Part shown: positions 12,001 to 22,679 of the stretch, piece after piece
Layout of the letters: each line of letters opens with the position of its first letter
Position numbering within the stretch: the first letter of the stretch is position 1
From: Pomacea canaliculata
Taxonomy: Eukaryota; Mollusca; Gastropoda; Architaenioglossa; Ampullariidae
Assembly: GCF_003073045.1 (NCBI RefSeq)
Contig: NC_037590.1
Span: 992,001 to 1,056,000, forward strand
Reading direction: 5' to 3'
Length of the DNA: 64,000 bases
Program-made: the position numbers and the translations under genes
Notes under the pieces: model-generated
What the model was told of the DNA's origin: nothing
Seen by the model: the letters and a program-made list of their open reading frames with translations, nothing else
The model's database searches: none

Positions 12001-12825
12001 ACTAACGCCGGTATAAATTGGATACTTGCTTGAACTTTGACCTCTCTCCCCAACCAGCGAGGTGTCTCACCTGAGTGACTCCGCCTACCCCTCCGCAGAG
12101 GTCGGCGACAACGGACGGCAGGTGAGCATGAAGATGAGTGACATCCGCGCTGGCGGTGGCGGTGTCGGTGGTGGTGTCGGTGGTGGTGTCGGCGGCGGTG
12201 TCGGCGGCGGCCAGGAGGCGGAGAACAACAGCGCCCTCATCCGCGACATCCTCCAGGCTTTCGTGGGCGTGGTCAGCGCCCAGGGCTCACGTCAGGTGCC
12301 TGTCTACATCCCTCCTCAGTTCATCCCTCAATATGCCGCCATGACTCAGAGCGGACAACTTCAAATGCCGCAGGTACGTACCCCAGGTGTCCCCCTGACT
12401 TTTTGTTTGTTTGTCTTCCGCTAATGCCTCCATCTTACCCTGTGTATGTGTGTGTGTGTCTACCCGTGAGTCTAACAGTGTGTACTGTCCGTCTGTCTAC
12501 AGGGTGTCTATGCCATCTCCCAAGGTGCAGTACCCGCGGAAACAATCCCCATCCCCCTTGCTCTTCCCCCCCAACCTGCCGCCCCTCAACCTGCCGCCCC
12601 CAAGCCTGCCGCCCCCCAGCCTGCCGCCCCCCAGCCGCTGCCCCCCAGCCTGCCGCCCCCCAACCTGCCGCCCCCCAACCCGCTGGTTCTGCCGCCTGCG
12701 CGGTCAAGGTGGAGGTCGAGGCTCCCAAGGCGACTGCCCCTGCAGAGGGCGCTGCCGTGGGAACCGTCATCACCACCCAGGCTGAGGTCAACGCGCATGT
12801 CAACCCAGCGTTCCAGGCAGACTAA
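9023..12825 (+). CDS. Gq-type (rhabdomeric) rhodopsin, seven coding exons, apparent one-base deletion in the tail
   Basis: Light-sensing GPCR that binds retinal and, in this class, activates Gq and phospholipase C in photoreceptor membranes. Exons: 9023-9225, 9583-9719, 10226-10499, 10848-11166, 11381-11586, 12058-12373, 12503-12825; intron phases 2,1,2,0,2,0 all agree. About 592 residues. Landmarks: N-glycosylation site N14-T-T16, disulfide pair C115/C193, E187 at the squid counterion position, DRY 139-141, Gq-type third loop HEKEMGKMAKKLNAE, retinal lysine K311 in VMFAK, NPIIY 317-321, HPKFR, then CCC palmitoylation cysteines. Exon 6 adds a Gly/Val-rich run; exon 7 encodes PAAPQ repeats ending VNPAFQAD, like cephalopod tails. 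The ATG at 9023 has a good context (CACCATGAC). One repeat unit in exon 7 (12635-12648) is 14 instead of 15 bp and breaks the frame. The upstream frame fits VYAISQGAVPAE; the conserved end lies one frame over. Confidence 0.95.
9835..10060. repeat. Opsin intron minisatellite (CTGTCAGCCTGTCACA family)
   Basis: Irregular copies of ACTGTCAGCCTGTCACACAA between opsin coding exons 2 and 3. The unit is pyrimidine-rich and repeats a CTGTCAG acceptor-like core on the sense strand. Confidence 0.85.
10628..10860 (+). repeat. Tandem array of the opsin exon 4 acceptor and exon start, eight copies
   Basis: The sequence TATACAG|CTCCTACATCA, which is the genuine exon 4 junction, is repeated with exon starts at 10630, 10662, 10694, 10722, 10752, 10784, 10816 and 10848. 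Spacing is 32 bp except for 28 and 30 bp around 10722. The last copy continues into the conserved transmembrane 5 sequence and is taken as the normal acceptor. Copies at 10662, 10722 and 10752 are in the same frame as exon 4 and free of stop codons, so their use would insert 62, 42 or 32 residues after extracellular loop 2. Confidence 0.9.
11663..11702. repeat. Short interstitial telomere-like repeat
   Basis: About three GGTTAG units followed by three GGTCAG units, in opsin intron 5. TTAGGG is the telomere unit of most animals including molluscs. Confidence 0.7.
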
Positions 12826-13450
12826 GATGGCGGCTTTCCGTGCGTCGACTTCCGGTGGCCTGTGGAGTGCCGGTAGGGGCGCACGATGCACGTAAATCTG
12901 TGGACACGTCAGCAAAATCAAAATGGCGTGAACGGAGGACAAAGTGAACTTCAGCCAACAGGTTGCAATGGAACATCGCCATTCACTTCACACAGGGAGG
13001 ACACGGATGAACTGGCACACGTCGCCATGGCAACGACCATGACGCTATTTTCAGGGGGAGATAATGTGGCGGGTCGCCTTCCAGGCTGGACAACAGTTTG
13101 CACGACAGGACAGACGGACATGTGGGGGAGGAGTGGGAGGGGAGGTTGCGCGAGACACGATCCCAGCAAAGGTCACGTGAGCTCAGGACAGCATGCAAGC
13201 CACTAATGTCGGACCTGAAAACTGCCATGTGCTGCTGACCTCGGCTGCAACATGTCAACAGCCTCAGCAGCAAGTCAACACAACGGCCGGCATCCATGTG
13301 ACGTACGCGCTGACGACGACCTCAACGTCCTCCCACGTCACCCCACTGTCACACACACCACCACAGGTATGGCACGACGGTTAATCAGGGTTGGCGACAC
13401 GTGGCTGCTTGTAGCTCTCCCCCTAAAGATGCGTTCTTGAATTATTTTAA
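12826..13450 (+). other. Presumed proximal 3' UTR of the opsin gene
   Basis: No coding exon was found after the stop at 12823-12825 and no AATAAA appears until 14293. The stop codon overlaps TAAGATGGCGGC, a YY1-like motif that also occurs elsewhere in the window (for example 8377 and 22619 on the other strand). Confidence 0.4.
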
Positions 13451-13454
13451 TTAC

Positions 13455-13895
13455 ACTAATGATACTTCCGTCTTACATGAATGATACTTCTGTCTTACAC
13501 TAATGATACTTCTGTCTTACACTAATGATACTTCCGTCTTACACTTCTGTCTTACACTAATAATACTTCTGTCTTACACTAATGATACTTCCGTCTTACA
13601 TGAATGATACTTCTGTCTTACACTAATAATACTTCTGTCTTACACTAATGATACTTCTGTCTTACACTAACGTCTTACATGAATGATACCTGTCTTACAT
13701 TATACTTCTGTCTTACACTAATAATACTTCTGTCGTCTTACACTAATAATACTTCTGTCTTACACTAATGATACTTCTGTCTACAACACTATAGATCTCT
13801 TACACTAATGATACTTCTTACCATGTGATACTTCTGTCTTACACTAATAATACTTCTGTCTTACACTAATGCACACTTCTGTCTTACACGTCTTA
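13455..13895. repeat. 22-bp minisatellite
   Basis: About 20 copies of ACACTAATGATACTTCTGTC plus TT, with many single-base and partial-unit indels. It lies within the likely 3' UTR or just downstream of the opsin gene. Confidence 0.9.
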
Positions 13896-14292
13896 ACAAC
13901 CTGTTTTACATAGTGTTTACAAGTACGATTGTTTTCTTCCATTCTAAGATAATTTCCGTTTTGAAAGTTTCTAGTCTGACCATTCCATATGGCGATGTAT
14001 TGCTGCCATTACACTGTGACTTTAGCTCAGTGACCACAAACACCAACTACTCATTATTACAGCATCAGCTCAGCCCATTGACTACAGATATGACAGTTTG
14101 TTGTGAAAGAGTTCATTTCATAACAACATTGAAATTATTTTTATCTTTCACTCACCTACTCACTCACACACACAAGCTCCAAGTTTTGTCTTTTCCTGTT
14201 TTCTGTCCATCCCACACAAGTGTACCTGTGAACGGAGGATGATACGAAATAATATTGTGAGGCTATGTGTGACTGTATACAAAACAAATATC

Positions 14293-14298
14293 AATAAA
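14293..14298 (+). terminator. Candidate poly(A) signal AATAAA for the opsin transcript
   Basis: First AATAAA downstream of the opsin stop, about 1.47 kb away, followed by TGTTGTTT, a GU-rich context suitable for a downstream element. No transcript evidence. Confidence 0.35.
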
Positions 14299-16860
14299 TA
14301 TGTTGTTTACTGACCAAACACACTGACCTACATCTGTTGTTTCCTTTTTCTCCTGCTCTGTATGCCAACTCAATATGTATTGTACTCACTTGTTACAGAG
14401 TTTACTCTATAGAAATATTTTTATACTGTGATGTTGACTGTAACATATCCCACACTTCTCGTCTTCTTGTTATCAACCGGCTTAACGATGGCCGACATGC
14501 AGTATCAGGAGTCTACGACCAGCTGGCCTCAAGGTTCCAATAATCTGAAGGCAGTTAATATGCTTCTTAGGGTTGTGACACGAAAACAGTTGGTTTTGCT
14601 GTGATTCAGGTGTGGGGCAGGTGTGGGGCAGGTGTGGGGCAGGTGTGGGGCAGGTGTGGGGCGATTGTCGGACAGACAGAGGCTAGGTTTGTCTTGATGA
14701 GTTCGGCACAAACCAGCAGGTGACTGGCCTGGTCACTGCCAGATCATCACAAGCCAGTCTGTTCCCATGGTTACACTAGGTGGGTGCGCTCTGCCAATGT
14801 TGGGGAGACACACCAGGTGCAGGCAGCCCAGCCTCCCAAGTTCGGAGACAGGTGTGACAGTGAACAGGTGTGTGCATTAAATGTGGAAATAGGGCTGGGG
14901 GCCATTTGGGCACCGCTTGATGGATATGTCTTTAACAACTTGGTTAACTAGGGAAAAATACCGTAAAATATTCTTGTAAAAGAGAAGAGAGACACCATAA
15001 TCTAGGGTCAGTAGGTCAAATAGTGTCAGTCGTTCAAGTGAAGCCGGCAACTGCTAGGCTCGCACACATGACTAATCTAGGGCCTGAAGATATCAGATCC
15101 CTTCTTGTATAACCCAGGACTCTAAGGCACCAGGTCCCTCCACACACGGCTAATGTAAGGCCTTGAAGGTACCCGGGAAATGAAGAAACTTGTGTTTCCC
15201 TTTGTTACCTGCGCAGGCTGACATTAGCGCGGACACTGACCGCTCTCCACTGGAAATGACAACACGTAGCGAGTCTTTATCTCCCACCTGGTGTACTGTT
15301 ACAACATTGTCTCTCATTACTTGTTGTACTGTGACAATAATCACTCTCTAATTGTTTTACTATTACAATATTGTCATGTACAAACTGGAACTTCAATTCC
15401 ACGTTTGAATGACTTTGACAAGAGCTTCTCTGCAATAAATATTATTGTACCGTTGTGAACATCACTGATTAAAAGCTACATATGAAATTATGGGTTCTTG
15501 TTATTCTTTGTGTCTCTGAACATATTTCTTGTTATGAACGAAAGAAGACGCAGTGTGCAGTGGCCTCCATGTAAATGGCGTTGGGTGTCCGGTGCATGTT
15601 TCTGATGCTCACAGCCTCCAACCTGCTCAGCCTAGGAGCTTGCTACATGGTGGTTAGCTCTAGACGGCGAGCTCATAGCGACTAACACTGTTCACTGACG
15701 GCACCACTACCACCATTACTAACCTTCACCACCATCTGAACAAGTATACGCTTGCTGGGCGCCGTCAAAGCTAGCATATCGCACTGAGGGCAACTCCCCT
15801 AAGCGTTGGGAGGGAGCAGAGGAGGAAGAGAGCAGCGTGGTGCACGACAGGCCGCCCCAATACTTCACGGTTTCTCTCCATTTACATTCCACGATGCATT
15901 GCTCACTTTTTGTTTAAGGAAGCAAAAAACAATGGCGTCCCTGTTGGTCCTGCTCCGTGTGTGGCGTCAAAACACAACGTAGGCTTTCTTTTTTTTTCCT
16001 GTCTTGTCTTTCAAAGCAAATCATTGAAGCGTGGATAAAGTGCGGTAGATGCGCGAGTCCAGCACTTGACGCAGCGTCACAAGGTCCGCAGGCGACTGGC
16101 TGGGTGCAGCAGCTCCGACACGCAGCACGAGGTGCCTGCAACTACCCCCCTGCCTCCCTGGTCGCCCTGTGCACCCACCACCCCATCCCCTGCTGTGAGG
16201 GGTGGCACCGGGGGGACTGTGTGACGTCATGGCACGCGAGGAGACAGGAGGGTGGCGTGGAGGGAGGTGGAGGTGGGGGATCCGTGTCTGTGGAGGCAGT
16301 CAGGTCGCTAAGGCGCTGATCCTATTATCTCCCCTCATCAGTGGCCGGCACTCCGCCCTAAAGCTGATCCTGGCGGCAACTTTATGCGCAGCTCACTTCC
16401 ATCTCGCAAAAAATGCTGGCAGAATCACCATAACAACGACAGCTATGCACAACACCTGAATTTAAATTTTAAAAATAACTTATCTATTGTTGAAACAAAA
16501 TGATCAGTAAAAGCAGTGATGCATGCGGACCTATTGAGCACTTCTGCCCTCTTGTCTCTACATCCACACCTACCCCCAACCTATGAATGCCATTGTGGCA
16601 GCTTGACATAACTCCAAAAAAAAAAAATCGAGCCCTCCAAAAAATGTAACCTGAAATGGTAAACAGCTCAGACTATCACAAGGTCACATGTCAAAAAGAT
16701 ATGATAACACACAACACATGACAGTGACAACAGGATGGAAGCAGAACCAACACCATGGAGACGAGCAACAAGTTCTGATGGATCACATCAAAATCAATTG
16801 TGCTCAGGACAACAATTAAAAAAAAGTGATCACAACACTGAAAAAATATTTTGAGTAAAT
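14299..16860. other. Intergenic stretch between the opsin and TSEN54 genes
   Basis: The opsin (plus) and TSEN54 (minus) genes converge here. The only clear structure is an 11-bp GTGTGGGGCAG repeat, five copies at about 14609-14660. Open frames at 15957-16319 and 16202-16459 are GC-rich but have no recognisable domain. Confidence 0.5.
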
Positions 16861-16881
16861 ATTTATTTAACCCAAAAGTCA

Positions 16882-16887
16882 TTTATT
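16882..16887 (-). terminator. TSEN54 poly(A) signal AATAAA
   Basis: On the minus strand AATAAA begins 10 bases after the TSEN54 stop codon (16899-16897). A second AATAAA lies at 16867-16862. The 3' UTR would be only a few tens of bases. Confidence 0.6.
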
Positions 16888-16896
16888 AGCCCCTCC

Positions 16897-19800
16897 TCAG
16901 TCAACCAAGAGGCGAAGGGTTGACTGGCAATGTTTGTTTTCAAACACAAAGAAGGAAATCTCCCCTGAGATGACGACAGCCCAGTGGAGAGGGACATTGT
17001 CTGACAGATAAGCCACGGCCGACTGCAGTTGCAATGGGTCAGGAGGCTGAAGACATCTGAAATACCATCAGCATTGACTACAATTTGAAGAAAGGGGCAC
17101 AAAACTACTGAGCTGACAAAAGCTGTTTGTGCATGCAAATATACATCAGATTTTGACATGCATGGAGCTATTCAGCAACACATGCTAGATGATATGCAAA
17201 AAAGATTTATTTAAAAAAGATGGTAAAGTTGCCCATAAAAAGTTTTAATTTTGATAGTCTGCATGCCTACTACGTTTACCAGGGACTTTATTAGGATGCA
17301 TGTTATCACAAATGCAGTAAATGCTCACCTGGAAACACAGATTCTATGATCAGGTAGACCAGGGCTTGTCTTCTTGAATGTGGTATTAGGAAGGTAAACA
17401 TCAAAAGAAAGTTTCACTGGGTTGCTGCAAGAAATAATATTTTTGCTGTGTCAAATGACCTATCTGTTCACTTTTTTGGAAATTTTAAATAATACAATTC
17501 AACATGGACTAGCACATAAAAAAGCCAACAAAATTACCTTTGCTTGCCTTCAAAAGACTCTTGGAATGGTTGAATAATGCTCAGTCTGTTTAGAACTGCA
17601 TCTGCAGGCAACGAATACAATGTTTTAAAAAATTATATGTTCGGCTGTTCTGACTGGCCCTATAGTGCTTCTGCAAGTGAGTGTGATGATGTTTGAAAAC
17701 TCACACCTTAGTCCTAAGAACTGATGACATGAGACAGACACACATATATTCTCACAAAACGTGCACTTCACACATTAGATAAGAGACAAATACATAAATA
17801 TCTATCCTAGCAAAACATGCATTTACACATATTATGGAATTCAGTGACATATATGCTCATATGCATCCCTAACCTAAGAAATGAACAAAGTGAAAATGGT
17901 AAGTCCTAACATGTGGAAGTTGCATCTTCAGGTTGTAACAATGGAGTGACCTCCTCTCGCCACAGGTGTGACACTGGTGATGTAAGAGAAGAACAAATCC
18001 ATTTGCTTCCACACTTCTCTCTTCCACTCCCCCCAGTTGCTGGCTTGTACTGGGGTGGAGTGTTTCTGTAGCCAGTCTGCGTATGAAAACTTAAGATGTA
18101 CCAGATGACTGTAGCTATCTCGGTGATCACTTGCAGACCATGAACCGTTCTCCCGCTGACGTCTGTATTCGTCAACATCAAACATACAAACATCGTCAAA
18201 ATCTTCATTTAACTCAATGTTCTGAGGCAACAGGTGTGGGGCTGGCACACTTAGTACCACTGTATCTTTTTCAGCAATGCAGGGAAATTGAAACTGTTTA
18301 AAATTCCAGTTTGAGTATTTGCATGAGTCTGCACAGTCAGCCTGCTTCATGTGAGACTTGAGGGTTGCAAGCGTCCAGGGGTCAAGTAGCACTGTCAGCT
18401 TTGCTTAAAGCATCATCATGTTCAAAAGACTTCTCCAACTTTTGCCTCTTAAATTCTGGTTCATCACATTCATCCACTGCGCCTGTAATCTTCTCACTTG
18501 AACATCCCTGATGGTTAGTTAAATGTACCCTGTCAGTTGCATCTTCAAAGCAGCTGCTGACATCACCTTTCCAATGATTACTTTTAGTGCTGTCAACACT
18601 ACACTCCACACTGGTATTAACCTCTTCACACCTTTTAGTGCTATCAACATTACATGCCACACTGCTATCAACCTCTTCACAAACACAGTTAACGCTCATA
18701 TCATTTCTGCTGCCATCAGTATCGTGATCCAAAGCAATAACCTCTTCCTGTAGAGTATTTTTCAATGCCTCTTGTCTGCAATGTGTTATGTTAACAGAAA
18801 AACCTGTGCTTGTATGACTTGCATTGTTTTTCAAAGCGTGTTGTGCATCACTTGGTTCTGCTGCTGTGTGTTTATTGACAGGTTCCCCCAGTCCTTGCTT
18901 TGGTCGGTCATGCTTTCTTTTCTTCTTTGCACAGTGTTTATCTAACTTGATCTTCCTTTCATAAGGCGTGGACTCTAGTCTGAAAAATTCAAAACATAAA
19001 AGAATGAACTAAATGCCTGCTTAGTTACATACAGCTCAAACGCAAAATATCAGTTCTAATTTTAAATTCCAGACTAAGCCTTTTACAAAACCAGCACAAG
19101 ACTCAACCATACCAGGCATCTCGCAGGTGAGAAGAACTAAATGCTCTGATAATCATATCTGTAATAAAGTCTACTAAATGCAGCATGGGAAGGCATTTGA
19201 GAATGCATGAGCAAGCCAACAAGCAATTAAAAATAGTAAGCTTACTTCCCACTGTGGCGAAGGACAACATAACCAAGACGACGAAGATGAGCATACACCT
19301 GATATTCCTCTAAGCTGAGAGTAGTGTTTGGCCACAAGAAAAGATTGTATGCTTCCTGAAGACTTAGAGACAAACCATGATGCTGCACCTCTAAACAGTT
19401 CTACAAACACAGAGTACATGAAGAAAACAAAGAGTTATAACTAACATAAATATGTGTTTGTATACACACAATATAAATAAATGTATTATCAATATACAGA
19501 AATATAATTTTCTATAAATGTAATATAAATATATGTATCAATTAACATAAATGAATAAATATAAAAGTTATTCCAAAACAGCACTTTTCATAAATTCTTA
19601 TGCATTAGAGCACATTTCCAAGATCGGCCTCATGCTAGAGTGGTGTCTACAAAGCTGATTCAGCTAACTAAGAATGTTAAGACTGATTGCAAGGTCTCCA
19701 ATTAAAGACATCATAAATACCAGTCTAAGTACACATTGAATAAAACAGTGCTAATGAAAAAAAAGTTGGAAAATAAGCAATATTAACACAAGAAGTTTTT

Positions 19801-22553
19801 CAAAAAGGATCAATCACAAACAAAGTAAGACAAAAGTTAAACCAGTTCAGAAAACCTAAACTGTGCTTTGACACAAAATACAAGCACATAATATACATCT
19901 GTACTACAGAACCAATATGTCTCTACCTAAATATTTGACTTAAAAAAGCCTGCATGACTTACTACTTCCATCAGAAACAAGGCCTCTTCTGGATAAAGCC
20001 AGTTGTGATTGTTTTCAACAAAACCCATTTTCATCCAGAACTTGGCCTGGAACAGTACCAAGATCGTTCAACACAGAACAAAGAAAATGAGGTGAGGTTA
20101 GGATGGACTGTTAGTGCAAACAGCAAAGTAACTAATAAATAGACGGCAAGTAGCAGGACTCTGACTTGCAGACAAGAACCCACAAGTCAATATATTCAAA
20201 GCAAAATGAACCTGAACCAAGAAGCAGTTGATTTAAAAGGAGGAATATAATAATAATAATGAGGAGGATTTATATAGCACCTTTCCAAAGATTTGCTCAT
20301 AGTGCTTAACATAAACCATACATAGATGAAATCATCAACAACCACACACCATATTCGTATATAACAGACAAGCTCACTTTACAGTATTCACTCATACGCA
20401 AAGTAAATTACAGGCACGCAATATGCACGCTCAGGGTCAGGACAGGGTCACAATGAAGTCCTCATTCTGAAAAGATGTGTCTTAAGTTTTAAAGGTGGCA
20501 AAGAAAATCAGAGTGACGAAGGTTGATAGATAATCCGTTCCAAGTTGATGGGGCTTGGTAGGAGAAAGACCTCTGTCCATTTTAGCTGGATAAAAGAAAT
20601 TTTCTGAACTGTCTGCTTCGTATAAAATATTAAGTCATTAATGTAAATAAATTTAGCTACAGGATAAAAGCTGCAAGCTGATGAACATTAATTTAATCTA
20701 AAACCAAGACCTAGCTGGTGGCAATGACAAGTTTAACACTACACATAGGTCAAACATGACAGTAGAAGCAAGGGCAATTGCTTTATTCACACCGTTTTCT
20801 CAATGCTGACCAGACCAGTCTTTTCATCCCATGACCCTTGAACAAGGTTCCCACTGAAAAAAGAAAAAGAACAGGGGATTGACAATGAGCCCTGAAATGA
20901 AAAAGTATCAGATGATGTGAGCATTATCAAGATTATAATATTTCCCTATATAATTGAGATATCAATACATAAGAAAAAAATATTTTTATCATAAAGCAAT
21001 TTCATCACATGTATTATACAGCTGTAACATTTTTCTTTTACATTATCCCAAGGTGGGAGGCATTGACAAGTGTTGCTGTTCAAAAACACAGTGTAAAATA
21101 CCAACATAGTCAGAAAATTAAGTTGTTAAAATTGTTCTTACCTTTTTTCCACTCTAGGTTCTCCAAGGACAAATAATTCTTCTTCATAGAATGCTTCCAG
21201 ACGCTTAGCTTGAAGCCAAGAGTCATCAGGCTCAAAGTCCTTTACCCCACCTCTTTGAGGAAGGGAGCCTTTCTCTTTCTTCCGCCATCTAAAGAGTTCC
21301 TTGGCACTATGAACGTGAAAAATCATATCAGCTTTATCGGGAAGCACTGGAACTGGCATGGGCTCACAATGCATAAATCATAGCATCTAAAAAAAAAATC
21401 AGTGAAGTGTAAAAGAGACAATAAAGAAAGAATCTATAAATGACTAAATTTGTTGAGAAATTTGTAGCTTAAATGTCCTTTGACCGCTGCTCATGCCTGT
21501 CTCGGTTGATAGCGAGCAGGTCCTGCACAAGACAACCAGTCCAGTCCATGACATTTGTAATCCAACTCTTCCTCTGGCAGCTATGGTGCCAATCACCCTC
21601 CAGAGTACCATGAAAAACACTCTTTGGAAAAGTGTAATGCCAGACCACATGGCCAAACTAGTCCAAATTATGCAGTTTGACTGTTGCAAGCAGAGTATCT
21701 GTGCTTTGTACAAAGTCACTGTTTTATATATTTCTGTGTACAAGATCCAGTGCAGCCTCCTTAGTCACTTGTTGTCTAATGCCTAGGTTCTCTTCTCTCT
21801 ACTTGCGAGCAAAGTCCACTTTTCACACCCATAAAGGAGAACCAAAAAAGACTTTCAGAGATTGTATTCTGCAGCAAACCTGATGTTATGGCTGCACCAG
21901 ACTCTGTCCAACCTAGCCATTGCTGCTGTAATCCTGATGCAAGTATGTTGTGGAGTTGCCGTTTTTCAAGAGGATGGCTCCCAACTACTTAAACCTTTTT
22001 CTTCTTTGAGCTGTTTTCTGTTTATGTAGATCTCTGCTTTGCCATCGCCAAAGGCCATGACATTACTCTCGTCTGTGCTGGTCTACATTCTGTATCTGTT
22101 AGAACTGTCTGTTGGCAAGATCTTAGAGTTCTCTTTTAGGGCCTGCCATCAGATCAATGTTGCCTGTAAAGTTTAAGTTGTAAATTGGCCCTCCATCTAC
22201 AAAAGATTAAACGAAAGTGTGATGGTTGTGGAGGGTTTCACACATGATGTTAAACTGCACAGGCTATAGCGATTTTTTATTTTTATTCTTTTCTAAAGCT
22301 CCAGTCTGATAACCTTACAGATTTTATAGCTAATGGTGATTACTGCCTTTCATTTCCCACTTGAAATCGGCTCAGGCTTTCTCGTTAACATGTTAACTCT
22401 CTCTCTCATACACACGGGGAAAAAAGCACAGCGTAGTGAGATTGACAGAAAGTGAAAACCGGCCACAGAATGACCTGACGCACAGCTTTACTACCTTAAA
22501 AAATGTCCTCCGACCATCTCATTCGTCTCGTTAAGTTCCGATGGGTCATCCAT
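16897..22553 (-). CDS. TSEN54: tRNA-splicing endonuclease subunit Sen54, nine exons, two apparent +1 frameshifts in exon 6
   Basis: TSEN54 is a structural subunit of the nuclear heterotetramer that cuts introns out of pre-tRNAs. Exons (minus): 22553-22495, 21306-21142, 20853-20793, 20046-19963, 19400-19246, 18979-17911, 17601-17538, 17424-17329, 17056-16897; about 636 residues, human 526. Family motifs in order: FLSAKELF, KDFEPDDS and RVEK; AKFWMKMGF and PEEALFLME; LSLQEAY then EEYQVYAHLRRLGYVVLRH; a basic KKKRK linker; WNFKQFQFP and PAPHLLPQN; HLWREEVTPLL; AVLNRLSIIQP; FDVYLP; and a C-terminal NVPLHWAVV.SGEISFF. In exon 6 the reading frame moves by one base between about 18402 and 18382, and again between about 18034 and 17975. 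No intron fits either place. These could be assembly errors or real lesions; all flanking exons look intact. A YY1-type AAGATGGCGAC just upstream suits a housekeeping promoter. Confidence 0.9.
20247..20590. mobile_element. Dispersed SINE/MITE-like repeat in a TSEN54 intron
   Basis: Begins with (AAT)n then GAGGATTTATATAGCACCTT, followed by GTGCTTAACAT. Further on are AAGATGTGTCTTAAGTTTT, GTTCCAAGTTGATGGGGCTT and GAGAAAGACCTCTGTCC. This order resembles a repeat family common in aquatic animal genomes (tttatatagcgcct ... agttccaga.atgggg ... agaaggcc). Identification is from memory of that pattern; boundaries are approximate. Confidence 0.5.
21440..22265 (-). mobile_element. Decayed non-LTR retrotransposon (3' half of reverse transcriptase) in TSEN54 intron 1
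   Basis: The minus strand gives, in broken frames, the usual order of a LINE reverse transcriptase C-terminal half: PIYNLNFTGNIDLMAG where active elements have F/YADD-DLMAG, then LKDLANRQ, FKLGAILLKNGN-like residues, a short ILLYG-CETW-like segment, FGHVVWHYTFPKSVFHGTLE, then QRKSWITNVMDWTG and VQDLLAINRDRHEQRSKDI. Several stops and frameshifts interrupt it and the catalytic Asp pair is replaced, so it is dead. It lies in the same orientation as TSEN54 and shows no role in its splicing. Confidence 0.7.
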
Positions 22554-22616
22554 CGCATTTGATGAACTCTTCGACAAATTGTAAACACGAAGTAAGATCT
22601 TATCCTTCTACACAGT

Positions 22617-22629
22617 GCGTCGCCATCTT
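22617..22629 (-). promoter_or_regulatory. YY1-like motif at the TSEN54 5' end
   Basis: AAGATGGCGACGC on the minus strand, about 65 bp upstream of the TSEN54 ATG. This motif is typical of the start-site region of housekeeping genes. Inference from sequence only. Confidence 0.4.
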
Positions 22630-22679
22630 TACGCTAATGCTAGCCTGTTAGAACAAATGAACCATATAGGAACTAACAC

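Noticed and set aside
12817..12832. YY1-type AAGATGGCGGC at the opsin stop as a promoter of another gene
   Set aside because: No downstream gene on the plus strand, and ATGGCGG-type words are scattered through the window (3881, 8377, 37853).
17911..18402. Short introns to explain the TSEN54 exon 6 frame changes
   Set aside because: The only GT...AG pair near the second site is 41 bp and leads to the wrong frame. At the first site the acceptor-like GCTGACAG lacks a pyrimidine tract and no donor preserves the linker.
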